Assembly: GCA_963205525.1 (NCBI GenBank)
Contig: CAUJJP010000210.1
Location: 17,691-81,690 of the forward strand
Source: Pseudomonadota bacterium
GTDB lineage: Bacteria; Pseudomonadota; Gammaproteobacteria; Burkholderiales; Burkholderiaceae
Direction of reading: 5' to 3'
Length of the DNA: 64,000 bases
Each line of letters begins with the position of its first letter. Within the stretch, counting starts at the first letter, position 1. This document shows positions 35,772 through 43,756 of the stretch, in pieces. The notes under the pieces are model-generated. The model was not told the origin of the DNA and made no database searches. It saw only the letters and a program-made list of their open reading frames with translations. The translations under genes were made by a program, and so were the position numbers.

Positions 35772-38438
35772 ATGAGCATCCGCCACCTCGACTCGCTGTT
35801 CGATCCCTCCTCGGTCGCCGTCTTCGGTGCCAGCCTGCGCCCGGCCAGCGTGGGCGGGACGGTCTGGCGCAACATCTCGGCAGGCGGCTTTGCCGGACCG
35901 CTGTGGCCGGTCAACCCCAAGCACGGCGCGCTGGACGGCGTGCCTTGCTACGCCGACGTCGCCGCCCTGCCGCAGGCGCCGGAGCTGGCGGTGATCTGCA
36001 CCCCGCCGGCCAGCGTGCCGGGGCTGATCGCAGCGCTGGCGGAGCGCGGCACCAAGGCGGCAGTGGTGCTGACGGCCGGCTTCGACGCGGCACAGAAGCA
36101 GGCCATGCTGGACGCCTCGCGGGCCCGGCTGCTGCGCATCCTGGGTCCCAATGGTCTGGGCCTGCTGGCACCGCACATCGGCCTGAACGCGAGCTTCGCC
36201 CACGTCGACGCCGCACCCGGGCAACTCGCCTTCGTCTCGCAGTCGGGCGCACTCGTCACCGCACTGCTGGACTGGGCACGCGGGCGAGGTGTGGGCTTCT
36301 CGCACTTCGTCTCGCTGGGCGAAGGCGCGGATGTGGACTTCGGCGACATGCTGGACTGGCTGGCCGCCGACGTGCGCACGCGCGCCATCCTGCTGTACGT
36401 CGAGAGCATCCGCGACGCGCGCAAGTTCATGTCGGCCGCGCGCGCGGCGGCGCGCAACAAGCCTGTCATCCTGGTCAAGGCCGGGCGCTCCAGCCAGGGC
36501 CAGGCGGCGGCGGCCTCGCACACCGGCGCCCTGGCCGGCTCGGACGCGGTGTTCGACGCCGCGGTGCAGCGCGCCGGCCTGCTGCGTGTCGAGCGCCTGC
36601 AGGATTTGTTCGACGCCGCCCTCACCCTGGACCGGCTGGCCGGCGGTGTGCCCGGCGTGGACCCGGACAGCCTGACCATCGTCACCAACGGCGGCGGTGC
36701 CGGCGTGCTGGCGGCCGACGCCGTCGCCGCAGCCGGTCTGACGCTGGCGCCGCTGTCGGCCACGGTACGCACCCAGCTCGACGCCGCCCTGCCGCCCAAC
36801 TGGTCGCGCGCCAACCCGGTGGACCTGATCGGCGACGCCCCCGAGGCGCGCTACCTGGCGGCGTTCCAGGCCCTGCTCGCCGACCGCGAGGCCGGCATGC
36901 TGCTGTTCACCCATGCGCCGACGGCGATCGTCGACAGCGCACGCATCGCCCAGGCGCTGGCGCCGCAGCTGCAGCCGCAGGCGCCGCGCGTGGTCAGCGC
37001 CTGGCTCGGCGGCGAGGCGGTGGCGGCGGCGCGCGCGCAGTTCCAGCGCGCCGGGTTGGCCTGCTACGACACCCCCGAGCAGGCGGTGCAGGCGGTGGCG
37101 ACGCTGGCCACCTACCGCCGCCACCAGGCTCAGCTGATGGAGGCACCGCCGGCCGACGCCGCCGATGCGCCGTTCGATCTCGCCGCTGCGCAGGCGGTGA
37201 TCGCCGCCGTGCTCGACCAGGGCCGCGAGATGCTGACCGAGCCGGAGTCGAAGGCGGTGCTCGCCGCCGCCGGGGTGCCGGTGGCGACGACGCGCCGGGT
37301 CGGCCTGGACCTCGATGAGGCGGTGGCAGCGGCCCACGCGATCGGCTGGCCGGTGGCGGCCAAGATCCTGTCCACCGACATCACGCACAAGAGCGACGTC
37401 GGCGGCGTGGCGCTGGACCTCGACGACGAGGCCGCGCTGCGCAGTGCACTCGCCGCCATGCTCGCCCGCGTGCGCGAGCGCCGGCCCGACGCCGCCCTGC
37501 AAGGCTTCACCGTGCAGTCCATGGTGCGCCGCGCACAGGCGCTGGAGCTCATCGTCGGCGCCAGCCTGGACCCCTTGTTCGGCCCCGTGATCCTGTTCGG
37601 CCAGGGCGGCACCGCGGTCGAGGTGGTGGCCGACCGCGCCCTGGCCCTGCCGCCGCTGAACCGCACGCTGGCGCACGCCCTGGTCGAGCGCACCCGCATC
37701 TCGCGCCTGATGCACGGCTGGCGCGACGTGCCGCCGGTGGCGATGGACGCCGTGCTCGACACCCTGGTCCAGGTCTCGCGCCTGCTCGCCGCCCTGCCGG
37801 CGCTGGTGGAGCTGGACATCAACCCGCTGCTGGCCGACGCGCGCGGCGTGGTGGCGCTGGACGCGCGCATCCGTGTCCAGCCAGGCGCGCCGGCCGGCGA
37901 GGCGCGCTTTGCCATCCGCCCCTACCCTGCGGCGCTGGAGGAGCGCTGGGACTGGCAGGGGCAGCCGGTGTGGGTGCGTCCGATCCGGCCCGAGGACGAG
38001 GCCCGCCACCGCGCCTTCCTGGAGACCGTGGCACCCGAGGACATGCGGCTGCGCGTGTTCTACAGCCGGCGCAGCATGGCGCGCAGCGAGCTGGCGCGGC
38101 TGACCCAGATCGACTACGAGCGCGAGATGGCTTTCATCGCGGTCGACGCGTCCGGACAGACCCTGGGCGTGGTGCGCGGAATCACCGACCCCGACAACCA
38201 CGGCGCCGAGTTCGGCATCCTGGTGCGCAGCGAGCTCAAGGGCGGCGGTCTGGGCGCCCGGCTGCTGGACAAGCTGATCGGCTACCACCGCAGCCGTGGC
38301 ACGCGGGTGCTCGGCGCCGAGGTGCTGGCCGAGAACGAGCGCATGCTGGCACTGGCGCGCCGCTTCGGCTTCGAGGTCGGGCCCGGCGCCGAGCCCGGCG
38401 TCAAGCGGGTCTGGCTGGCGCTGGGCGCCCTGCCCTGA
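35772..38438 (+). CDS. ADP-forming acyl-CoA ligase / GNAT acetyltransferase fusion (Pat/PatZ-like)
   Basis: An 888-residue multidomain protein. Residues about 1-135 are a CoA-binding Rossmann domain (SSVAVFGASLRPASVGG). The central part is a ligase-CoA domain (QSGALVTALLDWA, and ASHTGALAGSDAVFDAA at the usual phospho-His position). About 475-700 is an ATP-grasp domain (TEPESKAVLAAAGVPV, AAKILSTDITHKSDVGGV). The C-terminal GNAT domain (about 730-885) has GILVRSELKGGGLGARLLDKLI, the acetyl-CoA loop. The arrangement matches Pat/PatZ protein lysine acetyltransferases, in which the ligase part is usually inactive and regulatory. It likely acetylates metabolic enzymes such as acetyl-CoA synthetase; the targets are inferred. 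Confidence 0.93.
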   Translation: MSIRHLDSLFDPSSVAVFGASLRPASVGGTVWRNISAGGFAGPLWPVNPKHGALDGVPCYADVAALPQAPELAVICTPPASVPGLIAALAERGTKAAVVLTAGFDAAQKQAMLDASRARLLRILGPNGLGLLAPHIGLNASFAHVDAAPGQLAFVSQSGALVTALLDWARGRGVGFSHFVSLGEGADVDFGDMLDWLAADVRTRAILLYVESIRDARKFMSAARAAARNKPVILVKAGRSSQGQAAAASHTGALAGSDAVFDAAVQRAGLLRVERLQDLFDAALTLDRLAGGVPGVDPDSLTIVTNGGGAGVLAADAVAAAGLTLAPLSATVRTQLDAALPPNWSRANPVDLIGDAPEARYLAAFQALLADREAGMLLFTHAPTAIVDSARIAQALAPQLQPQAPRVVSAWLGGEAVAAARAQFQRAGLACYDTPEQAVQAVATLATYRRHQAQLMEAPPADAADAPFDLAAAQAVIAAVLDQGREMLTEPESKAVLAAAGVPVATTRRVGLDLDEAVAAAHAIGWPVAAKILSTDITHKSDVGGVALDLDDEAALRSALAAMLARVRERRPDAALQGFTVQSMVRRAQALELIVGASLDPLFGPVILFGQGGTAVEVVADRALALPPLNRTLAHALVERTRISRLMHGWRDVPPVAMDAVLDTLVQVSRLLAALPALVELDINPLLADARGVVALDARIRVQPGAPAGEARFAIRPYPAALEERWDWQGQPVWVRPIRPEDEARHRAFLETVAPEDMRLRVFYSRRSMARSELARLTQIDYEREMAFIAVDASGQTLGVVRGITDPDNHGAEFGILVRSELKGGGLGARLLDKLIGYHRSRGTRVLGAEVLAENERMLALARRFGFEVGPGAEPGVKRVWLALGALP

Positions 38439-38468
38439 GCGCGGTGCTCGGCCGGCGTCGCCGGGCGC

Positions 38469-39086
38469 TCAGCCGGCGTCGCGCATGCGCTGCGCGAGCG
38501 CGGCATGGCCCTGGGTGGCCAGTGCATCGGCGGCGCCCAGGCGGTCGCGCGCCTCCTTGTTCTGGCCGAGCTTGAACTTGCCTTCCAGCGCACTGAGCTC
38601 GATCTCGATGCCGACGATGCGGCCCAGCAGGTCGGCCAGGTAGTCGGACGGCGCGTCGCCGATCTTCCAGGGACGGGTCTGGCCGTCCTCGTGCCGGCGC
38701 GTCATGCGCCCGAGGTGACCGCGCAGCCAGCGCTCGTCGTCGTGCACCGCGAGCAGGCCGCGGGCGTGGACCACCTCGTAGTTCCAGGTCGGCACCTGGC
38801 GGCCGGTCTCGTGCTTGCTCGGGTACCAGCCGGGGGAGACATAGCCTTGCGCCCCGCGGAAGACCACCAGCACCTGGGCGCCGGCGCGCTGCCACAGCGG
38901 GTTGGCGCGTGCGACGTGGGCACGCAGGGTGCCGAGCGCACCGCTGGCAGGGTCGTACTCGAACGGCAGGTGGTCGGCGTCCGGACCGTCGGGCCCCGGG
39001 TGCACCAGCATGCCCAGCGGGTGCTGTGCCATCAGGCGCTGCAAGGCGGCGGCATCGACGGCGCCGAAGGGCTGCGGGTTGTACAT
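38469..39086 (-). CDS. paiB: FMN-binding negative transcriptional regulator PaiB-like
   Basis: A 205-residue protein with a split-barrel FMN-binding fold. MYNPQPF at the start, LGMLVHPGPDGPDADHLPF, VARANPLW, FRGAQGYVSPGWYPSK and VPTWNYEVVHARG are all PaiB landmarks. PaiB in Bacillus represses sporulation and protease genes; in Proteobacteria the role is largely unstudied. Convergent with the acyl-CoA ligase fusion, 30 bp between stops. Confidence 0.92.
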   Translation of the reverse strand: MYNPQPFGAVDAAALQRLMAQHPLGMLVHPGPDGPDADHLPFEYDPASGALGTLRAHVARANPLWQRAGAQVLVVFRGAQGYVSPGWYPSKHETGRQVPTWNYEVVHARGLLAVHDDERWLRGHLGRMTRRHEDGQTRPWKIGDAPSDYLADLLGRIVGIEIELSALEGKFKLGQNKEARDRLGAADALATQGHAALAQRMRDAG

Positions 39087-39158
39087 GGCGGGCGGGCGGA
39101 TGCCGGGCTTGGGACACCCGAGGCTAACGCAGCGGCCCGCCGCGGACCGCGGACCGCG

Positions 39159-39530
39159 TCAGGCCACGATGTCCAGCCGGGAACCGGCCAGGCCGCCGGT
39201 GCTGGAGGGTGCAGGCATGGGCTGCACGACCGGGCTGCTCAGGCGGCGCGCCAGCTCAGGCCTGGCATCGGCCGTGGTCTTGTGCGCCTTCTCCGACGCG
39301 GGGTCCGGCTGCAGGGGGACAGCACCCCCGGCCACCCGTGCGCCATCCACTCCCGGGTTCGGCCCCGCAGGCGCGCGGGCCACCGGCGTGTAGCGTTGTG
39401 CGCGGCCGCCGAGATCGCCGTTGTGAAACGCCACCGTCGAGTTCCTGTCTCCCTGGCCCGCAGGCGCACGCGCCGTGGGAAGAAAACGCTCGGAAGCTGG
39501 CGGCTGTCCGAATCGGGCAATCGCGCTCAT
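39159..39530 (-). CDS. Hypothetical protein
   Basis: A 123-residue frame with no recognised family. The ATG at 39530 is preceded by CAGGAGG at a good distance, which favours a real gene. The product is Pro/Ala/Arg-rich and low in hydrophobic residues, probably disordered, with a short internal repeat (ARAPAGQG and ARAPAGPN) and the C-terminus GSRLDIVA. No signal peptide or membrane segment. Divergent from the OmpA-like gene at 39692 and 72 bp ahead of paiB on the same strand. Confidence 0.5.
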   Translation of the reverse strand: MSAIARFGQPPASERFLPTARAPAGQGDRNSTVAFHNGDLGGRAQRYTPVARAPAGPNPGVDGARVAGGAVPLQPDPASEKAHKTTADARPELARRLSSPVVQPMPAPSSTGGLAGSRLDIVA

Positions 39531-39691
39531 GGCGGCCTCCTGGCCTGGGTTTCGATGCGCCAAGTGTGATTCCGCCGGCCTGCCGCCATCGCCGGATCAG
39601 GCAGGACTTGGCAGCGCAATCCCGTCATGCGGCCCCCGGTGCGCGCCACAGCCGTGCGCTGGGCCACAATGACCGCTCCAAGGAGTGTTCG

Positions 39692-40162
39692 ATGCGCATC
39701 CCCCGCCCGTCCCGCGTCCGCTGGCTGCAGGCCGCCGTGCTGATGCTGCCGCTGGCCTGCGTGTGGGCGGCGCCCGGCGACCAGCCCGTCAAGCCGCTGC
39801 CGGCCAGCGCCGCAACGGCCACATCCGAGGTCCAGGAACGCAAGACCTCGCTGCCGGCGAGCGGCCTGTTCGTCGGCGATCAGCTCAGCGCCGCCGCCAA
39901 GGACAGGCTCAATGCGCTCATCCTGGAGGCGGTGGACATCGAGGTCCAGGTGGCGCTGGTGGTGCCCACCGGACGCTGGAAGATCGACGGCAGCGGACGC
40001 GATGAGCACAGCCTGACGCCGGCACGGCTGAACGCGGTCAAGCAGTTCCTGCGCGAGCGCGGCGTCGACCCGAGCAAGATCTACGTCGAAAGCCGCATCG
40101 ACGGCTCGCTGAGCGCGCCCCGGCTGGACCTGCAGATGCTGGGCAAGCCGGCCAACGACTGA
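39692..40162 (+). CDS. Small exported protein with OmpA-like C-terminal domain
   Basis: A 156-residue protein with AAGGAG before the ATG. Residues 1-27 form a signal peptide (LPLACVWAA end). After a linker, residues about 65-155 look like a small, divergent OmpA/MotB-type fold: HSLTPARLNAVKQFLRERGVDPSKIYVESR matches the segment in which OmpA-like domains place R-x-x-x-V-x-x-x-L and the following G(V/I)-x-x-x-(R/K)-(I/V). The peptidoglycan-binding Asp is not clearly present. Periplasmic; function unknown. Convergent with the flagellar-rod-like gene. Confidence 0.7.
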   Translation: MRIPRPSRVRWLQAAVLMLPLACVWAAPGDQPVKPLPASAATATSEVQERKTSLPASGLFVGDQLSAAAKDRLNALILEAVDIEVQVALVVPTGRWKIDGSGRDEHSLTPARLNAVKQFLRERGVDPSKIYVESRIDGSLSAPRLDLQMLGKPAND

Positions 40163-40184
40163 GCAGGAATCCGCCGCACCCGCG

Positions 40185-40201
40185 CGGCCGGTACCCGGCC
40201 G
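40185..40201. terminator. Putative bidirectional hairpin
   Basis: CGGCCGGTACCCGGCCG forms a 7-bp stem with a 3-base loop midway between the convergent OmpA-like gene (stop 40162) and the flagellar-rod-like gene (stop 40212). No T-run. Position suggests a shared terminator. Confidence 0.45.
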
Positions 40202-40211
40202 TTCGGCGCTC

Positions 40212-40508
40212 TCAGGCGACGGCGTCGAGCAGCGCGCCGGCCATCGCGTCGTGGGTCTTGAACACCGCCAGGTTGGCGCCGAAGGCGTGGCGCGCGCTCA
40301 TCTGGCCGACCAGGTCTTCGACCATCGCCGGCCCGGCGCTGGCCGCCTGCGTCCAGGCGCCGCTCGTCCCGCCGCCGGCCTGCGCCGTCTGCACGACCGC
40401 GCTGCGCCGCAAACCCTCGGTCCCCAGGTTGGCCAGGTTGTGGCCGTGCGCCTGCAGCCGCTGCTGGGCTGCAGCCATGCCGGACAAGGCGATCGCTGAG
40501 GTGCTCAT
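40212..40508 (-). CDS. Miniature flagellar rod/hook-like protein
   Basis: A 98-residue protein made almost only of the two terminal segments of rod and hook proteins. The N-terminal part (SAIALSGMAAAQQRLQAHGHNLANLGTEG) resembles the D0 helix ending in the ANxxTxG motif of FlgC/FlgE/FlgG. The C-terminal part (FGANLAVFKTHDAMAGALLDAVA) resembles the conserved closing helix. The central domains are missing and no other flagellar genes are nearby. The start at 40508 matches the usual rod-protein N-terminus. It could be a small rod-family accessory protein or a reduced relic. Confidence 0.72.
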   Translation of the reverse strand: MSTSAIALSGMAAAQQRLQAHGHNLANLGTEGLRRSAVVQTAQAGGGTSGAWTQAASAGPAMVEDLVGQMSARHAFGANLAVFKTHDAMAGALLDAVA

Positions 40509-40581
40509 GGCGGCGACGATAGCGATATGCGGCACAGTTCGGGCGTGACCATGTCACGCCGCGGTCGGGCTTGCGCGCTTG

Positions 40582-42600
40582 TCATCCGCTGCGCGCCTGG
40601 GCGGCCGGGGAGGCGCGGCGCAGCCACTGGGTGAGCAGGCCCATGCCCAGCAGCGACAGGCCGATGGTGTCGGCCCAGCCGTGCGGGTAGACCAGCAGCA
40701 GGCCGGCGGCGAGGAAGGCCAGGCGTTCCCACCAGCGGCAGCGCACCAGGACCCAGTTCTGCGCGCCGCAGGCCAGTGCGGCGATGCCGGCGCTGGCGGT
40801 GAGTGCAATCCAGGCCACCTCGCCCCAGCCCACGCCTGCCGGCGGCTTGAACAGCAGCCCGGCGCCGGCGGGGTCGAGGACGAAGACGAAGGGCAGCAGG
40901 AAGGCCGGCAAGGTGTACTTCCAGGACTGCAGCGTGGTCTTGTAGGGGTTGCCGCCGGTGATCGCGGCGGCGGCGAACGGCGACAGCGCGGTCGGCGGCG
41001 AGACCTCGGAGAGCACCGCGTAGTAGAAGATGAACATGTGGGCGGCGAAATCGGGCACCCCCAGCTTGGTCAGCGCGGGGGCGGCGATGACGGCACAGAT
41101 GATGTAGCTCGCGGTCACCGGCACCGCCAGGCCGATGATCCAGACGATGAGCGCGGTGTAGATCGCTGTCAGCAGCAGGCTGCCGCCGGCGTAGTCGATC
41201 ACGATGGCGCTGAACTTCAGCCCGAGCCCGGTCTTGCCCACCACGCCGACGATCACGCCCGCCGCGGCGCAGGTGGCTGCCACGTTGAGCGCCTGCCGGG
41301 AACCGTCGGACAGCGCCGCGACCAGCCTGGGCGGCCACATCGCCGACTCGCGGTCGAGGAAGCTGGCGACGAAGGCGACCACCGTGGCCCAGAACACCGA
41401 CATCAGCGGCGAGAAACCCCAGACCATGAAGCCGACGATGGCGACCAGGGACAGAAAGTGGAACCAGAAGCGGGCCGCGAGTTGAAGCGCGCTCGGCCCG
41501 CTGCGCACCGCCACCGGCTCGCCGCTGCCGAAGCGGCGCGCGTCGAGCTCGACCATCAGGAACAGCGACAGGTAGTACAGGCAGGTCGGGATGGCCGCCA
41601 TCAAGAGCACGTCGAGGTACGAGATCTTGAGGAACTCGGCGATCAGGAAGGCCGCCGCGCCGAGCACCGGCGGTGAGATGATGGCACCCAGGCCGGCGGC
41701 GGCGAGCAGGCCACCCGCCGAGTCGGCGTCGTAGTGCGCTCGGCGCAGCATGGGCCAGGCCACGGTGCCGATGGTGACCGTGGTCGCCACCCCGGAGCCC
41801 GAGGGGCCGCCGAGCAGGAAGGACGACAGCACCACGGTGCGCCCGGCACCCGAGCGCTTGCCGCCGAGCAGCGCGAAGCTGAAGTCGAGGAAGAACCTGC
41901 CCGCGCCCGAGTGCTGCAGGAAGGCGCCGAAGATGGTGAACATGATGATCAGCGTCGCCGAGACGTCGATCGCGGTGCCGAAGATGCCTTCGAGCGACAT
42001 GTACATCACGCCGACCATGCTGGAGAGGTCGTAGCCGCGGTGCGTCCACTGCCCCGGCAGCCAGGGGCCGAGGAAGGCGTAGGCGCCGAAGACGAGCACC
42101 ACCGCCGGCATGATCCAGCCGGTGGCGCGCCGACAGGCCTCGAGCACGAGGACGACGAAGGCGACGCCGAACACCAGGTCCCAGTCGTTGGGCCAGGTGC
42201 TGCGGTCCCAGAAGTCGTCGCCGCCGGCCAGCAGGTAGACGATGGTCGACACCCCGGCCAGCGCAAGCACGAGGTCGAACCACATCAGCCGGTTGCGATA
42301 GCGCCTGGCGGCCGGAAAGATCAGATAGATCAGCAGCAGCACGAAGCCCACGTGCACCGCGCGCAGGATTTGGGTGCGCACGATGGACGCGGCGGCGTAG
42401 AGGTGGAACAGCGACATCGCCACCAGCAAGGCGGTAACCAGGGTCTGCTGCCAGCCGGCGAAGCGGCTGGTCGCGCCCTCCTCTTCCTCGATGAAGTGCT
42501 CGGCGGCCTGCAGACGATCCGAGGAGACCCGATCGTCCTTGTCGCCGTCGGGGCCGTCGGGGCCGGCGTCGCCTTGCGGGCCGCTGTCAGGAAGATTCAT
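40582..42600 (-). CDS. TRAP transporter permease, fused 4TM/12TM (TAXI type)
   Basis: A 672-residue inner-membrane protein. After an acidic hydrophilic N-terminus (about residues 1-50), some sixteen or more hydrophobic segments follow. The first part (about 50-180) is the DctQ-like small subunit and the rest is the DctM-like large subunit, with SSFLLGGPSGSGVATTVTIGT and GGLLAAAGLGAIISPPVLGAAAFLIAEF as conserved loops. Fused permeases of this kind pair with TAXI solute-binding proteins, here encoded 63 bp upstream on the same strand. Imports an organic acid or similar solute using an ion gradient. Confidence 0.93.
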   Translation of the reverse strand: MNLPDSGPQGDAGPDGPDGDKDDRVSSDRLQAAEHFIEEEEGATSRFAGWQQTLVTALLVAMSLFHLYAAASIVRTQILRAVHVGFVLLLIYLIFPAARRYRNRLMWFDLVLALAGVSTIVYLLAGGDDFWDRSTWPNDWDLVFGVAFVVLVLEACRRATGWIMPAVVLVFGAYAFLGPWLPGQWTHRGYDLSSMVGVMYMSLEGIFGTAIDVSATLIIMFTIFGAFLQHSGAGRFFLDFSFALLGGKRSGAGRTVVLSSFLLGGPSGSGVATTVTIGTVAWPMLRRAHYDADSAGGLLAAAGLGAIISPPVLGAAAFLIAEFLKISYLDVLLMAAIPTCLYYLSLFLMVELDARRFGSGEPVAVRSGPSALQLAARFWFHFLSLVAIVGFMVWGFSPLMSVFWATVVAFVASFLDRESAMWPPRLVAALSDGSRQALNVAATCAAAGVIVGVVGKTGLGLKFSAIVIDYAGGSLLLTAIYTALIVWIIGLAVPVTASYIICAVIAAPALTKLGVPDFAAHMFIFYYAVLSEVSPPTALSPFAAAAITGGNPYKTTLQSWKYTLPAFLLPFVFVLDPAGAGLLFKPPAGVGWGEVAWIALTASAGIAALACGAQNWVLVRCRWWERLAFLAAGLLLVYPHGWADTIGLSLLGMGLLTQWLRRASPAAQARSG

Positions 42601-42663
42601 GCGCAGCTTTCGTCGGCGGCGGCGGGCGCCGGCCGCCGGACGCCCGGCACCGCCGGTCCAGCA

Positions 42664-43620
42664 TCACTTGAACTTGACGCCGTGCTCTTCCCAGTACTTG
42701 CGGGCGCCGGGGTGCATGGGGATGGGCGAGCCTGCAGCCTGCGCCTGGGCGCTGATGTTCTTCGCCTCGCGGTGCACCGCCACCAGTTCGTCCTGGTGTT
42801 CCATCAGCGTCTTGACGATGGTGTAGGCCATCTCGTCGCTCATCTTCTTGTCGGCGACGAGCAGGTTCCAGACGTCGATGTTGGCCGATGCCTTGTCCTG
42901 CCCCTTGTAGGAGCCGGCCGGGATGTCGCCCTTCACATACAGCGGGCCCCACTTCTGGTTCATGGCGTCGGCGTACTGGGCGTGGTCGAGCAGCTTGATG
43001 GTGATGCCCGGGGTGGCGGCGAGGTCGGTGATCGCCGCCGTGGGCACGCCGCCGACCCAGATCAGGCCGTCGATCTTGCGGTCCTTGATCGCGTTCACGC
43101 CCTCGGCGACCGACAGCCGCTCGCGCTCGACGTCCTTGGCGATGCCGGCGGCCTCGAGCAGGCGCAGCGACATCACCTCGGTGCCGCTGTTGGGCTCGCC
43201 GGTGGAGATGCGCTTGCCCTTGAGGTCGGTCAGCGAGTTGATGCCCTTGCCGTCCACGGTGACGACGTGCATCTTGTTCGGGTACAGCACCATCAGCGTG
43301 CGTGCATCGACCGTCCGGCCCTGGAACTTGCCCTGGCCCTTGGTCGCGTCCCAGGCCGAGTCGGCCATCGTGAAGCCGACGTCCTGCTTGCCCTGGCCGA
43401 TGAGCTGCAGGTTCGCCACCGAGGCACCGGTGACCTCGGCGGTGGCCTCCCAGCCCTTCACGTACTTGGACAGGATGGCGGCCATGCCGCCGCCCATCGG
43501 GTAGTAGACACCGCCGGTGCCGCCGGTGCCGATCGCCAGCCGGGTGGTGGTCTGGGCCGCCACCGGCAGCACGAGTGCGGCCACGCTTGCGGCCAGCCAT
43601 CCGATGAGTGCACGCTTCAT
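42664..43620 (-). CDS. TAXI family TRAP transporter solute-binding protein
   Basis: A 318-residue periplasmic binding protein. A signal peptide (about 1-22, ending VAAQ) is followed by the TAXI opening LAIGTGGTGGVYYPMGGGMA and VTGASVANLQLIGQGKQDVGF. Later blocks are GKRISTGEPNSGTEVMSLRLLEAAG and DGLIWVGGVPTAAI. GGGAGAT precedes the ATG at 43620. It delivers solute to the fused permease encoded next; the solute is probably glutamate-like or another carboxylate, but this is not decided by sequence. Confidence 0.93.
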   Translation of the reverse strand: MKRALIGWLAASVAALVLPVAAQTTTRLAIGTGGTGGVYYPMGGGMAAILSKYVKGWEATAEVTGASVANLQLIGQGKQDVGFTMADSAWDATKGQGKFQGRTVDARTLMVLYPNKMHVVTVDGKGINSLTDLKGKRISTGEPNSGTEVMSLRLLEAAGIAKDVERERLSVAEGVNAIKDRKIDGLIWVGGVPTAAITDLAATPGITIKLLDHAQYADAMNQKWGPLYVKGDIPAGSYKGQDKASANIDVWNLLVADKKMSDEMAYTIVKTLMEHQDELVAVHREAKNISAQAQAAGSPIPMHPGARKYWEEHGVKFK

Positions 43621-43756
43621 GCCTGGATCTCCCATTTCGACTCGAATGCGCGCGCATCGCGCGCCTGGCGGCACGCTGCGCGAGGATCGGCAAAGGTAGC
43701 AGGCTGGAGCGCGGTCGCGGAAGCGGGAATGCCCCGAGCGCGGCCCCGGTGGGCAG

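Noticed and set aside
35271..38288. 1005-codon open frame on minus antisense to the acyl-CoA ligase fusion
   Set aside because: Only its last 136 codons are real (universal stress protein). The rest is Gln/His/Val-rich shadow sequence opposite a gene with clear domains.
38439..38468. Terminator between the acyl-CoA ligase fusion and paiB
   Set aside because: The segment has a direct repeat of GCCGGCGTCG rather than an inverted one, so no stable hairpin is formed.
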